The notes: a model not told the origin generated them from the letters alone. A stretch of 64,000 nt of DNA from Alteromonadaceae bacterium Bs31 (GCA_900177435.1 FXAI01000006.1:1-64000); one strand, 5' to 3'; shown: positions 50,905-61,099, counted from the stretch's first letter. Numbers and translations are program-made.

Positions 50905-52161
50905 ATGAAAAAAACGGATTTCACCCAGAACACTCAAGTTCTTAAACAGATCAGCGAAATAAAAAAAATTACAAAAGATAAACGCTATTCCGATGTGTTG
51001 GATGCCAAAGGCTTGCAGTACGTAGATTTGGTGCTGGAAGGTGGTGGTGTGCTTGGTCTTGCCCTGGTTGGCTACACCTACGCCCTTGAGCAGGCGGGCA
51101 TTCGATTTCGTTCTACTGCGGGTACCTCTGCCGGTGCAATTAACGCGCTTTTACTGCAGGCTATGGGAGGCCCCAGTGACGCGCGCAGCGAGAAGATGAT
51201 AGCCTCAGTAGCCTCAATGCCCATGGATGATTTTCAGGATGGTGGCTGGGATGGAAAAATGGCTGTGGCTGGCTGGCTTAAAAACAAGCTGCCTAAAAAA
51301 CTCATTAGTGCATTTTTATTGGATGATATTCTTTTTCGCTATGGTTTGAACCCCGGTGATGAGTTTCATTCCTGGATGACCGAGGAGTTGGCAAAGCGCA
51401 AGGTCGCGAGCTGGGGCGAAATGAAGGCACAAATGAATAAGCCTGTCGCCGGTATTGGCGTTTACGAAGAAAATGATGCTAATAGCTTGTTATACCCAAT
51501 AAGTGCTGATCGTTGGCGCCCTGAGCTGAAAATCGTATCTGCCGAGATGTGCACAACCACCAAGGTTATTTTTCCGGAAAAAGATGGTTCATTATTCTAC
51601 AGCGATTTAGATAAGGCTAATCCTGCAGATTTTGCACGGGCCTCCATGTCTGTGCCGGTTTTTTTCGAACCGTTTAAGCTAGCTAACATACCCAGCTCGC
51701 CAGAACATAAAAAGAAATGGGCTATGCGCGGGCATAATGGGCCGATTCCAAAAGAAGCCATATTTTTAGACGGCGGAATTATTTCCAATTTCCCCATTTC
51801 TGCTTTTCACAACTACAGCAATGTTCCCAGAATGCCAACCTTCGGCGTGAAGCTGGGGGTAGCAAAAGGAAAACTGAATAAAATCAACAGTATTATCAAT
51901 TTGGCCGGAGCGGCGGTGAATGTTATGCGCTTCGATTCGGACGAAGAATTTCTATGTGCTAACCCGGACTATCACCAGCTTGTAAAAGCAATTCCTACAG
52001 GTAAGCACCATTGGCTGAACTTCGAGCTTAAGGACGAGGAAAAAGTGGACCTGTTTAGGCGCGGTGTAGTTGCCGCAAAAGAGTTTTTAAAAGGCTTCGA
52101 CTGGGCCGGCTATAAAAATACGCGCAAGCAATTACTGGGTATTGCAAACAAAGCTGGCTAA
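50905..52161 (+). CDS. patatin-like phospholipase
   Basis: Start at the ATG at 50905, eight bases after GGAGAG; a TTG two codons earlier is possible. About 418 residues. The patatin signature is clear: oxyanion loop LEGGGVLGLALVGYTYAL, nucleophile Ser in GTSAGAINALLL and catalytic Asp in FLDGGIISNFPISAF. No signal peptide, so cytoplasmic. The N-terminal 40 residues and the region ADRWRPELKIVSAEMCTTTK are additional to the minimal domain. It is expected to hydrolyse acyl esters of phospholipids. The gene is alone and convergent with the peptide transporter operon. Confidence 0.9.
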   Translation: MKKTDFTQNTQVLKQISEIKKITKDKRYSDVLDAKGLQYVDLVLEGGGVLGLALVGYTYALEQAGIRFRSTAGTSAGAINALLLQAMGGPSDARSEKMIASVASMPMDDFQDGGWDGKMAVAGWLKNKLPKKLISAFLLDDILFRYGLNPGDEFHSWMTEELAKRKVASWGEMKAQMNKPVAGIGVYEENDANSLLYPISADRWRPELKIVSAEMCTTTKVIFPEKDGSLFYSDLDKANPADFARASMSVPVFFEPFKLANIPSSPEHKKKWAMRGHNGPIPKEAIFLDGGIISNFPISAFHNYSNVPRMPTFGVKLGVAKGKLNKINSIINLAGAAVNVMRFDSDEEFLCANPDYHQLVKAIPTGKHHWLNFELKDEEKVDLFRRGVVAAKEFLKGFDWAGYKNTRKQLLGIANKAG

Positions 52162-52201
52162 GTGTGCGGGCAGTAGCAATGGAAAACAATGGCTAAGGGC
52201 T

Positions 52202-53821
52202 CTATCCCGTTGCTGAAGGAATTTGTGGAATGGCGGCCAGCAGGCTTTGCGTATATGCTTCCTGCGGCGAGTTGAATAGGGTTTCTGTTTCACCCTGCTC
52301 AACAATGCATCCACTTTGCATTACCATTACCCTATCGCAGATATAGCGAACTACCGCAAGGTCATGTGAAATGAAGAGCATGGTTAGATTGTGTTTCTTG
52401 GACAAAGAAAGCATAAGTTCCAATATCTGCGCCTGAATAGTCACATCCAGAGCTGATACCGGCTCATCGGCAATAATCAGTTTAGGCCTTAAAGCCAGCG
52501 CTCGCGCTATGGCAATTCGTTGCCGTTGCCCACCTGAGAATTCATGGGGGTACTTGCGCACGTACTTTCTCTCCAGCCCCACATCGTCCAAAAGCTCGTT
52601 GATGGTCTGAATGAGGTTTTTTTCGTCAATAAGTTTATGCGTGATAAGTGGTTCGGCTAGCGCGTCAAATACTGTCATTCTGGGGTTTAGCGAGGCGAAA
52701 GGGTCTTGAAAAATCATCTGGAACTGTAAGCGGGCTTTTCGTAAGTCCGAAGGGGAAAGCGACCTGATGTTCTGGTCGCCAAGCCTTACGCTGCCGGAGT
52801 CTGCTTCTATCAGTCGAATAATACTCCGGCCAAGTGTCGATTTACCGGAACCAGATTCGCCAACCAGACCCAGTATTTCCCCTTTGTAAATATCAAGGCT
52901 GACATTGTTTACTGCGGTTAATTTTTCGTTTTTACGATTGAAAAAGCTGCCGCTTTGTAAATTAAAACGTGTGTAGAGGTTTTCCACCGAGAGTAATTTG
53001 TCTGAGCTGCTGGCAAATTTATGTTCTGCCGGTTTACCACTTGCAGGGATGGCGCTTATTAGCTTTTTGGTATATTCATGCGTGGGTGCGTTAAATATCT
53101 GTGCAACCTCGCCTTGTTCTACAACTTCCCCTTGTTTCATCACCAATACCCGGTTGGCAATATTGGAGACAACCGCGAGGTCGTGGGAGATAAAAATAAT
53201 ACTAAGCTTTCTTTTCTCTTGGAGATTCTTAAGCAGTTCAAGTATTTGAGCCTGCACGGTTACGTCTAGTGCGGTAGTAGGCTCGTCAGCGATAAGCAGC
53301 CTTGGCTCGGATATCAGCGCCATGGCAATCATCACCCTTTGACGCATCCCGCCGGAGAACTCATGAGGGTAAGCGTTAATGCGTTTTTCTGCATCACGAA
53401 TGCCCACTTCTTCCAACGACGCTATGGCTCTGGATAGCGCCTCGGTTTTACTGCTTTTCTTATGTTGGCGATACGCTTCTGTGAGTTGATCACCAATGCG
53501 CATATAGGGGTTGAGGGACGTCATTGGGTCTTGAAAAATCATGCTGATAGAATTGCCGCGAATATCGCGCAAGGCTCTTTCACCAATCTTAAGTAGATCT
53601 TTCCCATCAAACAGGGCTTCACCGGATTCAATTTTTCCTGGCGGGCAGGGCACCAAGCCTAACAGGCTGTAGCACGCAACGGATTTCCCTGAGCCAGATT
53701 CACCCACAATGCCCAATAACTCACCTTCATCAATGCTGAAGTTAACGTTTTCCACAGCATTGGTAACGCCTTCACGAGTATAAAAACGGGTTGTTAAATT
53801 TGAAACGCTTAGTAAAGGCAT
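52202..53821 (-). CDS. dipeptide/oligopeptide ABC transporter, fused double ATPase
   Basis: A 539-residue protein with two complete ABC ATPase domains in tandem, equivalent to OppD plus OppF (as in YejF or GsiA). Domain 1: Walker A GESGSGKSVAC, signature FSGGMRQRVMIA, Walker B LLIADEPTTALD. Domain 2: Walker A GESGSGKSTLGRS, signature FSGGQRQRIAIA, Walker B LIIADEPVSALD. Each domain ends with the oligopeptide-transporter C-terminal region (VVEQGEVAQIFNAPTHEYTK, CIVEQGETETLFNSPQEAYT). Last gene of the oppA-B-C-DF order, five bases after the OppC-type permease. It supplies ATP hydrolysis for peptide import. Confidence 0.94.
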   Translation of the reverse strand: MPLLSVSNLTTRFYTREGVTNAVENVNFSIDEGELLGIVGESGSGKSVACYSLLGLVPCPPGKIESGEALFDGKDLLKIGERALRDIRGNSISMIFQDPMTSLNPYMRIGDQLTEAYRQHKKSSKTEALSRAIASLEEVGIRDAEKRINAYPHEFSGGMRQRVMIAMALISEPRLLIADEPTTALDVTVQAQILELLKNLQEKRKLSIIFISHDLAVVSNIANRVLVMKQGEVVEQGEVAQIFNAPTHEYTKKLISAIPASGKPAEHKFASSSDKLLSVENLYTRFNLQSGSFFNRKNEKLTAVNNVSLDIYKGEILGLVGESGSGKSTLGRSIIRLIEADSGSVRLGDQNIRSLSPSDLRKARLQFQMIFQDPFASLNPRMTVFDALAEPLITHKLIDEKNLIQTINELLDDVGLERKYVRKYPHEFSGGQRQRIAIARALALRPKLIIADEPVSALDVTIQAQILELMLSLSKKHNLTMLFISHDLAVVRYICDRVMVMQSGCIVEQGETETLFNSPQEAYTQSLLAAIPQIPSATG

Positions 53822-53825
53822 AGGG

Positions 53826-54734
53826 CTAATCTTTTGATGTTCGGGGGTCGAAGGCGTCTCTTAAACCATCGCCAAGAAAGTTCAAAGCAAATAGGGTTAG
53901 TGAAAGAACTACGCTGGGGTATATCAGTAGCCAGGGGTATTCTTCTATGGTTTCTACGCCGTAAGATATTAATGAACCCCAAGAGCTTTGCGGCGGTTGA
54001 ATACCCAGCCCGAGAAAGCTTAGGAAGGATTCCAGCAATATGACGCTGGGAATTGTTAAGGTGGTGTAAACAATTATTGGACCGAGAATGTTAGGTATTA
54101 TGTGGCGGGTCATGATTTGCCAGCGGCTTAAGCCAAGGCTCACTGCCGCTTCTACAAACTCCTGATGTCGCAGGTTAAGTACCTGCCCTCGAACAATGCG
54201 TGCCATGGTTAACCACTCCACTGCGCCTATCGCCAAAAACAGTAATAAAAGGCTACGCCCAAAAACGACCATTAACAAAATAATAAATATGGAAAAGGGC
54301 AGTGCATATAGAACATCTACAATGCGCATCATAATGGCATCAACCCTGCCACCCACATAACCTGCAATGGTTCCCCACAGTACCCCAATACACAGCGCAA
54401 CGCTGGTGGCGATAAAGCCAACCATCAAGGACACCCGGCTACCGTATAAAACCCGCGTAAACTGGTCGCGGCCGAAAATGTCCGTTCCCATCCAATGCTG
54501 CCAGGAGGGAGGGCTGGCACCAAGATCAAGGTTTTGTGCTTCGTAGGAATAGGGGGCGATCCACGGTGTTAGTAAAGATAAGACAATCATTAAAGACAGA
54601 ACGATCAAGCCAAAAACTGCCAGTTTGTTCTTCTTCAGCCTGACAAAAGCGTCTTGCCTTAAAGACCGCCCAGATTCGTATTGCTGAAGCGCCGTATTTA
54701 GTTGTGATTTTTTGGTAAGTAGGCTGCTTATCAC
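53826..54734 (-). CDS. oppC: peptide ABC transporter permease, OppC type
   Basis: A 302-residue inner-membrane permease with the N-terminal OppC-type extension (LRQDAFVRLKKNKLAVFGLI) and six predicted helices. The EAA loop is seen as EFVEAAVSLGLSRWQIMTRH and the conserved GTDIFGRDQFTRVLYGSRVS block is present. Its start overlaps the stop of the OppB-type gene by four bases, which means coupled translation. Confidence 0.93.
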   Translation of the reverse strand: MISSLLTKKSQLNTALQQYESGRSLRQDAFVRLKKNKLAVFGLIVLSLMIVLSLLTPWIAPYSYEAQNLDLGASPPSWQHWMGTDIFGRDQFTRVLYGSRVSLMVGFIATSVALCIGVLWGTIAGYVGGRVDAIMMRIVDVLYALPFSIFIILLMVVFGRSLLLLFLAIGAVEWLTMARIVRGQVLNLRHQEFVEAAVSLGLSRWQIMTRHIIPNILGPIIVYTTLTIPSVILLESFLSFLGLGIQPPQSSWGSLISYGVETIEEYPWLLIYPSVVLSLTLFALNFLGDGLRDAFDPRTSKD

Positions 54735-55669
54735 CGGCTATTACCCCTCAAAGACTGTCGCAGTTTAGGGTTAACCCAGGCCAGCAAAATATCCGCAAGG
54801 ATATTAAAGAAGATAATTAACACAGCAAAAAATATAGTGGTTCCCAGAATCATGGTGTAGTCACGATTAAACGCAGCCTGTAAATAAAAGCGGCCAAGCC
54901 CCGGGATTTGGTAGATGGTTTCCACCACAAATGAACCCGATAACAAACCGGCCGCTGCCGGGCCTGCAAAAGAAATTACCGGAGCCAATGCGCCGCGCAG
55001 AGCGTGAAATATAACAACCCGGTATTGCGGCAAGCCCTTGGCTTTGGCTGTTCGGATATAGTCTTGTGACATCACATCCAGCATGCCGTTACGAGTTAGG
55101 CGGGCGATATAGGCAGCATAGGCTGCGCCAAGGGTGATTGATGGAAGTAATTTGTCGCCTGGAGATAGACCCCAGCCAGCTACAGGCAACCACTCGAGAT
55201 AGATGCCAAAAAGCAGTACTAGTAAGGGGCCCATGACAAATGAAGGCAGGCAGATACCTATCATGGCGATGGACATTGGCATATAGTCCTGGAGGGAGTT
55301 TGGCTTTAGTCCGGCAGCAATACCGGTGAGAGCACCCAGGCACATGGCAAAAAGTAGAGCGTAAATTCCCAGCTCTAGTGTGGTCGACATGCCGGTGGAT
55401 ATGAGCTCAGATACGGATCGATTTGGATATTTAAATGACGGGCCAAAATCGCCCTGAATTAAATTAGCTACATAATCCACAAACTGTTTTTGAATTGGCG
55501 CATCAAGATTGTAATGCCGGTTAAGGCCTTCCAGAACTTCTGGAGAAGCTTTTCTCTCATCATCAAATGGACCACCAGGCGCAGTGTGAACCAACGTGAA
55601 GGTAATCAGCACCACAAAAAATAATACGGGTATTGCCGCAAGTAAACGAATCAGGGTGTATCGAAGCAT
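54731..55669 (-). CDS. oppB: peptide ABC transporter permease, OppB type
   Basis: A 312-residue permease beginning MLRYTLIRLLAAIPVLFFVV, with the OppB hallmark HTAPGGPFDDERKASPEVLE and LNRHYNLDAPIQKQFVDYV. The EAA loop is YIRTAKAKGLPQYRVVIFHA. It starts six bases after the binding-protein gene stop and overlaps the OppC-type gene. Confidence 0.93.
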   Translation of the reverse strand: MLRYTLIRLLAAIPVLFFVVLITFTLVHTAPGGPFDDERKASPEVLEGLNRHYNLDAPIQKQFVDYVANLIQGDFGPSFKYPNRSVSELISTGMSTTLELGIYALLFAMCLGALTGIAAGLKPNSLQDYMPMSIAMIGICLPSFVMGPLLVLLFGIYLEWLPVAGWGLSPGDKLLPSITLGAAYAAYIARLTRNGMLDVMSQDYIRTAKAKGLPQYRVVIFHALRGALAPVISFAGPAAAGLLSGSFVVETIYQIPGLGRFYLQAAFNRDYTMILGTTIFFAVLIIFFNILADILLAWVNPKLRQSLRGNSR

Positions 55670-55675
55670 AGGAAT

Positions 55676-57298
55676 TTATTCTACGTGCTCCAGAAAAACA
55701 GATTTGTAGTCTGGCCGTATGAGCACGTTGGAATGCCAGTTTTTCACATTTGGTTGAATGGCGATTTTCTGTGTATAGGTGTAGAAAGGGGCGATCGGCA
55801 TCTCATCTGCTAGGAGCGCGTTAAGCTTCGCGAATATAGCTTCACGCTCAGTACGATCGTTTGTTCGAGTAACCTGCTGCATAAGTTGGTCATATTCTTC
55901 ATTACTCCATCCTGTTCTATTGTTACCAACACCCGTGATCATTAATTCAAAGAAGTTAGTGGCGTCGGCGACGTCTCCAATCCAGCCCATGCGTGCAACA
56001 TCATACTCAAGGTTGTTTGTTGTAGTGATAAAGACTTTCCATTCCTGATTTAATAGGGTGACATCTATATTAAGGTTCTGCTTGAGCATCTGTTGTACTG
56101 CGATAGCAATTTTACGGTGACCATCATGGGTGTTAAATAAAATTTCAAATGATGGGAACCCCTCTCCATTAGGGTAGCCTGCATCAGCAAGGTATTGTTG
56201 AGCTTTTTCAAGATTATATTCAAATAATTGTTCTGGGATATAACCATCGGGGTTTGGTGGTGCAAGGCTGTGCGAAGGGATCTCTTCGCTTTTGGTGACG
56301 CGAGAGACAATTCTGTCTCGGTCGATGGCTAGCGCGATAGCCTTGCGCACATTTTTGTCATTAAAGGGTGGTTTGGTGGTGTTGAATAAATAGAAATAGG
56401 TGCCGTAAATAGGGTAGATTTTGAGGAGGTCGGCATGTTTTTCTTTGTAGGTGGCAATTTTTTCAATGGGCATTGTGTAGGTTGAGTGAACCTGTCCACC
56501 ACGAAAAGCTCGTTCCTCTGCTGCTTCACCTTCAATGGGGAAAAAATGAATGCCGTTTAGTTGCACATTGGCTGCATCCCAGTATTGGGCGTTTTTCGCA
56601 ACTGAAATTTCTTTGTTTACTTCCCATGTCTTTAAAACAAAGGGCCCATTGCCGACGTAGCTTGCTGGTAGCGTCCATTTACTAAGTAGGTTGTCCATCC
56701 CGCCATTTGCTTCAATGGTTGCAGGGTGAACAGGGTAGAAGGAATGATGGGAGAGTAATTGTAGGAAGAAAAAGGTTGGGTTGTTTAGTTTTACTTCAAG
56801 CTGAAAGTCGTTTAGCGCTTTTACGCCCACCTGGGTAAAATCTTGTATTTCTTGTTTGTGATAGGCTTCAGCGTTCTCGAGATGGTAAAGCATGTAGGCA
56901 TAGTGGTTGCCCAAGCGGGGAGAGAGTGCTCGTTTCCACGAGTATACAAAGTCACTAGCAGTGAGTGGATCGCCATTGGACCATTTGCCATCTTTGCGGA
57001 GATTAAATATATAGCGCTTTCCATCTTTAGAAACTGTCCAGTTTTCTGCAGCGGCAGGGCGCGGTTCAACAGAGTCGTGGTGTAGTGATGTCAAGCCTTC
57101 CATTAGCGACTCTACAATGTTTGATTCAGGCACTCCTGTTGTCAGATGTGGGTCTAGTCCTTGGGGTTCTGTGCCATTTGCCAGAAACAAGATGCCGTTT
57201 TCGTTACCATACTCAACATTGGTTTGCTTGTTTTTACTACAGCCAGGGCTTATTGAAAGTGTGGCGCACAAAAATACAACGGTAAATAGTTGTTTCAT
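55676..57298 (-). CDS. oppA: peptide ABC transporter substrate-binding lipoprotein, OppA type
   Basis: Start chosen at the ATG at 57298 (MKQLFTVVFLCATLSISPGC), giving a lipoprotein-like signal with Cys20; the ORF extends four codons earlier. About 540 residues of family 5 solute-binding fold. Blocks: GTEPQGLDPHLTTGVPESNI, the RPAAAENWTVSKDGKRYIFN-type family signature, NPTFFFLQLLSHHSFYPVHP and NNRTGWSNEEYDQLM. It captures oligopeptides in the periplasm. The M3 peptidase gene ends 58 bases upstream on the same strand, so it may be the first gene of the operon. Confidence 0.92.
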   Translation of the reverse strand: MKQLFTVVFLCATLSISPGCSKNKQTNVEYGNENGILFLANGTEPQGLDPHLTTGVPESNIVESLMEGLTSLHHDSVEPRPAAAENWTVSKDGKRYIFNLRKDGKWSNGDPLTASDFVYSWKRALSPRLGNHYAYMLYHLENAEAYHKQEIQDFTQVGVKALNDFQLEVKLNNPTFFFLQLLSHHSFYPVHPATIEANGGMDNLLSKWTLPASYVGNGPFVLKTWEVNKEISVAKNAQYWDAANVQLNGIHFFPIEGEAAEERAFRGGQVHSTYTMPIEKIATYKEKHADLLKIYPIYGTYFYLFNTTKPPFNDKNVRKAIALAIDRDRIVSRVTKSEEIPSHSLAPPNPDGYIPEQLFEYNLEKAQQYLADAGYPNGEGFPSFEILFNTHDGHRKIAIAVQQMLKQNLNIDVTLLNQEWKVFITTTNNLEYDVARMGWIGDVADATNFFELMITGVGNNRTGWSNEEYDQLMQQVTRTNDRTEREAIFAKLNALLADEMPIAPFYTYTQKIAIQPNVKNWHSNVLIRPDYKSVFLEHVE

Positions 57299-57355
57299 AG
57301 GTTGTCCCATGTGATACGTGTAAATAATCTAAATTCTATTTGTTGAGTGCAGCGA

Positions 57356-59434
57356 TTATTCTTTGGAAAGTTTGTTTGCAAACGTTTCAAAACTGTATTC
57401 CCTTCCGAGAAAATCCTTAACCAAATCTGCGGCGTCTTTTGTACCACCTGGTGCTAGTACTGTGTCGCGATAGCGCTGGGCGACGTCCGTATTTCTTAGA
57501 CCATTTTTTTCAAACTCACTAAACATGTCAGAGGCGATAACTAACGACCACATGTAGGTGTAGTAGATGGCAGAGTAGCCATACAGGTGACCGAAACTAT
57601 TATAAAAATAGGTGTCTTCTACATAGCCATAGGGGGAATAGTTTGATTGCAGCTCTTTCATTACTTCTGTCATGTTCAGGTTTGCCGGGTCCTGATTGTA
57701 AAAGTTTAGTGATAAGGCGGCATAGAACATCTGGTGGCGCGTCCACAGGGCTTTGCCAAATTTACGGCCGGCATTCATTTGTGCGATTAGCTCATCGGGA
57801 ATTGTTTCGCCCTCTGCGTTTTTGGCAAAACGTTTTAAGGTGTCTGCATCCCAAACCCACTCTTCCAGCATTTGAGACGGTGCTTCTACAAAGTCACGCT
57901 CGGTTCGAATGCCAGAGAAGTACAACCAGCGCTGATTACCACCAAACAAGGCGTGTAGCAGGTGACCGAATTCGTGCAGGAAGGTTTCCACTTGCATGTG
58001 TTCAAGTAATTCTGAACCGTCTTTCTCACCGGGGAAATTACAGACTAATGCTGCGATTGGCGGCTGGACGCCAGTTACACCGTCTTGTATGCCGAAGGCT
58101 GCTGCGTGGCTGTACTTTCCTTCGCGAGGATGCATGTCGAGATAAAAACGGCCGACCAGCTCCTTGCCCTGATACATTTCGTAGGCTTTTACGCTGGGGT
58201 GCCATACTTCTGTATCCCAGGCTTTAATTTCAACGCCAAAAAGGTCCTCTGTTAATTCGAACATGCCTTTTTGTACATTATCGTAGCTGAAATATTGGCG
58301 AAGCTCTTGGGAATCTATGCTGTATTTGTTGTTCTTTAGGCGTTCTTCGATAAATGTTTTCTGCCAATCGCCGACGCTGGTGGCCTCTGGCTGTACTTCT
58401 TGTAGCGCGACGAGCAGCTCCTGATATTCGGCGGCGGCTTGAGGTTTGGCCAGTTGGTTAACTCTGTTGATAAAGTTTTCCGCATTTTCGGGCTTGCCGA
58501 TCATTAAATCTTCCATAATGTATTCGGCGTAATTTTTGTAGCCTAGCGTTTGCGCGAGTTCATGACGTTTGTTGATTAGGTTCTTAAGTACCTCTTCATT
58601 AGCCGGGTAGCCCCGCTGACGGAATTTTTTGTAGAAGGCCAAGCGCAGTTCATCGTTTTCTGCGTACTGCATAACCGGGTAGTATTCCGGGTAGCGTGTG
58701 GTTAGCGTCAGTCTGCCCTGTTCGTCTTTGGGTAGTTTGTCGATAAAGTCCTGTGGCAGCCCCTTTAATTGTTCGACAGAGTCTACGGTGAGGCTGCGGA
58801 TGTCTTCGCGAATGTTTTTATTAAAGGTTTGCCCAAGCAAAAGTATTTCTTCATTTAGCTTACGAATGTTTTCTCGGGATTTTTCGTCGAGGCTGACACC
58901 GGAGCGTTCAAAATCTCGCACCATATGGCTCACATAACGCTTGTCCAGCCCTTCAAGGGTTTCAATATCTATGGCACTTAATTTATTGAACAGGGGGCGT
59001 GACAAGGAGATGTCGGTCAATAGATCTATATACGACTGCTGGCAGATGTCTGCGGCGCTACGCAGTTCCGCGTTGGGGTGAACATTTCTGAAAAGTGACG
59101 CTTTGCTTAAGCTTTTATCCAGAAGGATGTCCAATGTATTGATCATGGTGAGAAAGGATTGCGTGCTGCTCTGTTGTGCCTTTTCCAGTGCATGGAACAA
59201 GGTTTTTGCTCTACTGATATCCGCTTTACATTCTCGCTGGTAGGCAAGGGCAGCTGGGTCCGTGATTGCCGGGGTGCTGGCTTCTGTGTCTGTGCCTGTT
59301 TCTGGAGTATCGTTGGTGGAGCAGGCTGTTAGAGAGAGAGTAAAGGCCAAAGCGAGGGGCAATAGTAGGGTGTAGCGTTGTTTTGTGTAGGTGTTCAATG
59401 TTTGCGTACCTTTATGTTGTTGAGAGCTAAACAT
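57356..59434 (-). CDS. M3-family zinc oligopeptidase, probable lipoprotein
   Basis: A 692-residue metallopeptidase of the thimet oligopeptidase/oligopeptidase A/Dcp family. The zinc site is HEFGHLLHALF with the downstream glutamate in FVEAPSQMLEEWVWD. The N-terminal helical part fits (LNEEILLLGQTFNKNIREDI). A lipoprotein signal (TLLLPLALAFTLSLTACS) is preceded by 24 hydrophilic residues; an internal TTG at residue 14 would give a more usual signal length. Export distinguishes it from cytoplasmic OpdA. It lies directly upstream of the oppA-B-C-DF genes on the same strand, so peptides could be trimmed outside the inner membrane and then imported. Confidence 0.92.
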   Translation of the reverse strand: MFSSQQHKGTQTLNTYTKQRYTLLLPLALAFTLSLTACSTNDTPETGTDTEASTPAITDPAALAYQRECKADISRAKTLFHALEKAQQSSTQSFLTMINTLDILLDKSLSKASLFRNVHPNAELRSAADICQQSYIDLLTDISLSRPLFNKLSAIDIETLEGLDKRYVSHMVRDFERSGVSLDEKSRENIRKLNEEILLLGQTFNKNIREDIRSLTVDSVEQLKGLPQDFIDKLPKDEQGRLTLTTRYPEYYPVMQYAENDELRLAFYKKFRQRGYPANEEVLKNLINKRHELAQTLGYKNYAEYIMEDLMIGKPENAENFINRVNQLAKPQAAAEYQELLVALQEVQPEATSVGDWQKTFIEERLKNNKYSIDSQELRQYFSYDNVQKGMFELTEDLFGVEIKAWDTEVWHPSVKAYEMYQGKELVGRFYLDMHPREGKYSHAAAFGIQDGVTGVQPPIAALVCNFPGEKDGSELLEHMQVETFLHEFGHLLHALFGGNQRWLYFSGIRTERDFVEAPSQMLEEWVWDADTLKRFAKNAEGETIPDELIAQMNAGRKFGKALWTRHQMFYAALSLNFYNQDPANLNMTEVMKELQSNYSPYGYVEDTYFYNSFGHLYGYSAIYYTYMWSLVIASDMFSEFEKNGLRNTDVAQRYRDTVLAPGGTKDAADLVKDFLGREYSFETFANKLSKE

Positions 59435-59632
59435 CGTTATTGGGAGCTAAACATGGTCTGTAGAGCATTGAGCAGCGCTCGGCAGTCTACCGTATAGAGT
59501 GCACTTGCTAAAGGCCTTAGCCTTACCTGCGGTGAGACCACGCTTACCGTTATTTTATCCATTTATGTGCTTGATGGTGGGCTACACTATAGAAAATGCC
59601 TCTTTAATATGCCTCTTTAATTCGGAATTACA

Positions 59633-61099
59633 ATGCCAACCAAGGGACTTAGAGCCTGGACTGAGAAGTTAAGCCGCACGGATATGCCTGTTGTCGGCGA
59701 CGTGATCGTCGAACTCAATAAAATCACCGGTGACGATGACGCCGATGTTAACCAGCTTGCTGAAGTTATCCTTCATGACCCCAACCTGACCGCTCACGTG
59801 TTGCGTGTTGCAAATAGCGTGCAGTACAACTACTCCAAAGCCCAGATTAACACGGTGAGCCGTGCCATTGTGCTGATAGGCTTGAAAGGTATGCGCGCAA
59901 TATGCATTTCTTTGCTGGTAATGGATTCATTATTGGGGGAGCAACCGAAGGAGCAGGTGCTCAAATTGGTGGCAAGGGGCTTCCATGCTGCCACCCAAGC
60001 GCGCAACCTGATATTGAAAGTGGATGAAAAAGCAGCAGAAGAGGTGTTTATCGCTGGCCTGCTTTTCCATCTTGGAGAAATGGCCTTTTGGTCGTCGGAT
60101 GGCGTGGACCAGAGTAATCCCGGCTTATTCAGTGATGACCCGAAGGTGCGTCTAGAGGCGATGGATGAAACACTGGGTACGTCGTTTAAGGCCATTACTC
60201 GTGAATTGGCTAAGCATTGGAAATTGGGGGAAACCCTTGAGGAGGCTCTTTCTCCCAGAGTAATCAGCAGTCAAAACGCTAAAGCGGTGGTTACTGGAGA
60301 GAGGCTTAGTCGAGCATCTCTCTATGGATGGGATAGCCCGCAGAGCAAGAAAGTGCTGCGGGAAATTATGGCGTTTACCGGACTGAACGCAGAGGACTGC
60401 CTAACGCTGGTGAAAAATGGCGCCGACCAGGCAGCAGAAGTTGCTTTGAGCTATGGGGTGGCAGGCGCCTGCCCTCTGATACCAACTTCCTCATCCAAAG
60501 CCCTTGAAGGCGCTCCGCGCAAGCCTGTATCGAAAATGTTGAAGGGCGACCCCAGCCTGCAGTTGAGTATATTGCGTGAGCTGGCCAGTGCCGCTCAGGA
60601 CCAGTTGGATGTCAATACTATTTTTCAGATGGTACTGGAGGGTATGCATCGGGGCATTGGCCTGGAGCGGGTGTCTATCGCATTTATTGATAAGCACAAG
60701 CTTAAGGCGAAGTATGTATTAGGTGAAGGAACCGAGCATTGGCGCAGCCGCTTTCTGTTTGATATTGGTCCCTACAGTGACAACATCTTTACCCGAGCCA
60801 TTGAGCAGGGCGGCGCTCACTGGTATACCCCGGATATGTTAAAAAATGCGCCCAGCCTCATCAGCAGTGAAATAAGCCCGATTCTTGGTAAATTCCCCTC
60901 ATTCCTCTATGTGTTACAAATTGAGGATAGGAAGATTGCGCTTTTTTATGCGGACCGCTGGACCTTTGGCGGGCAGCTGGAAGAGGAGCAGTTTGAAAGC
61001 TTCAAGCACTTTGCCTCACAAGCCCAGATGTGCCTAAGTCAGCAAAGCCAAAAGCGCAAAGCCAAGGTGCATCCAGTGAGAGCAGGATCACCCTGGTAG
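59633..61099 (+). CDS. HDOD domain protein with C-terminal GAF-like domain
   Basis: A 488-residue cytoplasmic signalling protein. Residues about 15-215 form an HDOD domain (HD-related output domain): LSRTDMPVVGDVIVELNKIT, LAEVILHDPNLTAHVLRVAN, SRAIVLIGLKGMRAICISLL, VFIAGLLFHLGEMAF. Residues about 315-475 look like a GAF domain (ILRELASAAQDQLDVNTIFQ, GIGLERVSIAFIDKHKLKAK). Such proteins act in regulation by cyclic-di-GMP, the Csr system or chemotaxis in related bacteria; the target here is unknown. Divergent from the M3 peptidase gene. Confidence 0.88.
   Translation: MPTKGLRAWTEKLSRTDMPVVGDVIVELNKITGDDDADVNQLAEVILHDPNLTAHVLRVANSVQYNYSKAQINTVSRAIVLIGLKGMRAICISLLVMDSLLGEQPKEQVLKLVARGFHAATQARNLILKVDEKAAEEVFIAGLLFHLGEMAFWSSDGVDQSNPGLFSDDPKVRLEAMDETLGTSFKAITRELAKHWKLGETLEEALSPRVISSQNAKAVVTGERLSRASLYGWDSPQSKKVLREIMAFTGLNAEDCLTLVKNGADQAAEVALSYGVAGACPLIPTSSSKALEGAPRKPVSKMLKGDPSLQLSILRELASAAQDQLDVNTIFQMVLEGMHRGIGLERVSIAFIDKHKLKAKYVLGEGTEHWRSRFLFDIGPYSDNIFTRAIEQGGAHWYTPDMLKNAPSLISSEISPILGKFPSFLYVLQIEDRKIALFYADRWTFGGQLEEEQFESFKHFASQAQMCLSQQSQKRKAKVHPVRAGSPW

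Noticed and set aside
57643..58227. Plus-strand frame of 194 codons opposite the M3 peptidase
   Set aside because: Lies across the M3 zinc-site coding region on the minus strand; composition (many C, R, H) is typical of an antisense frame.
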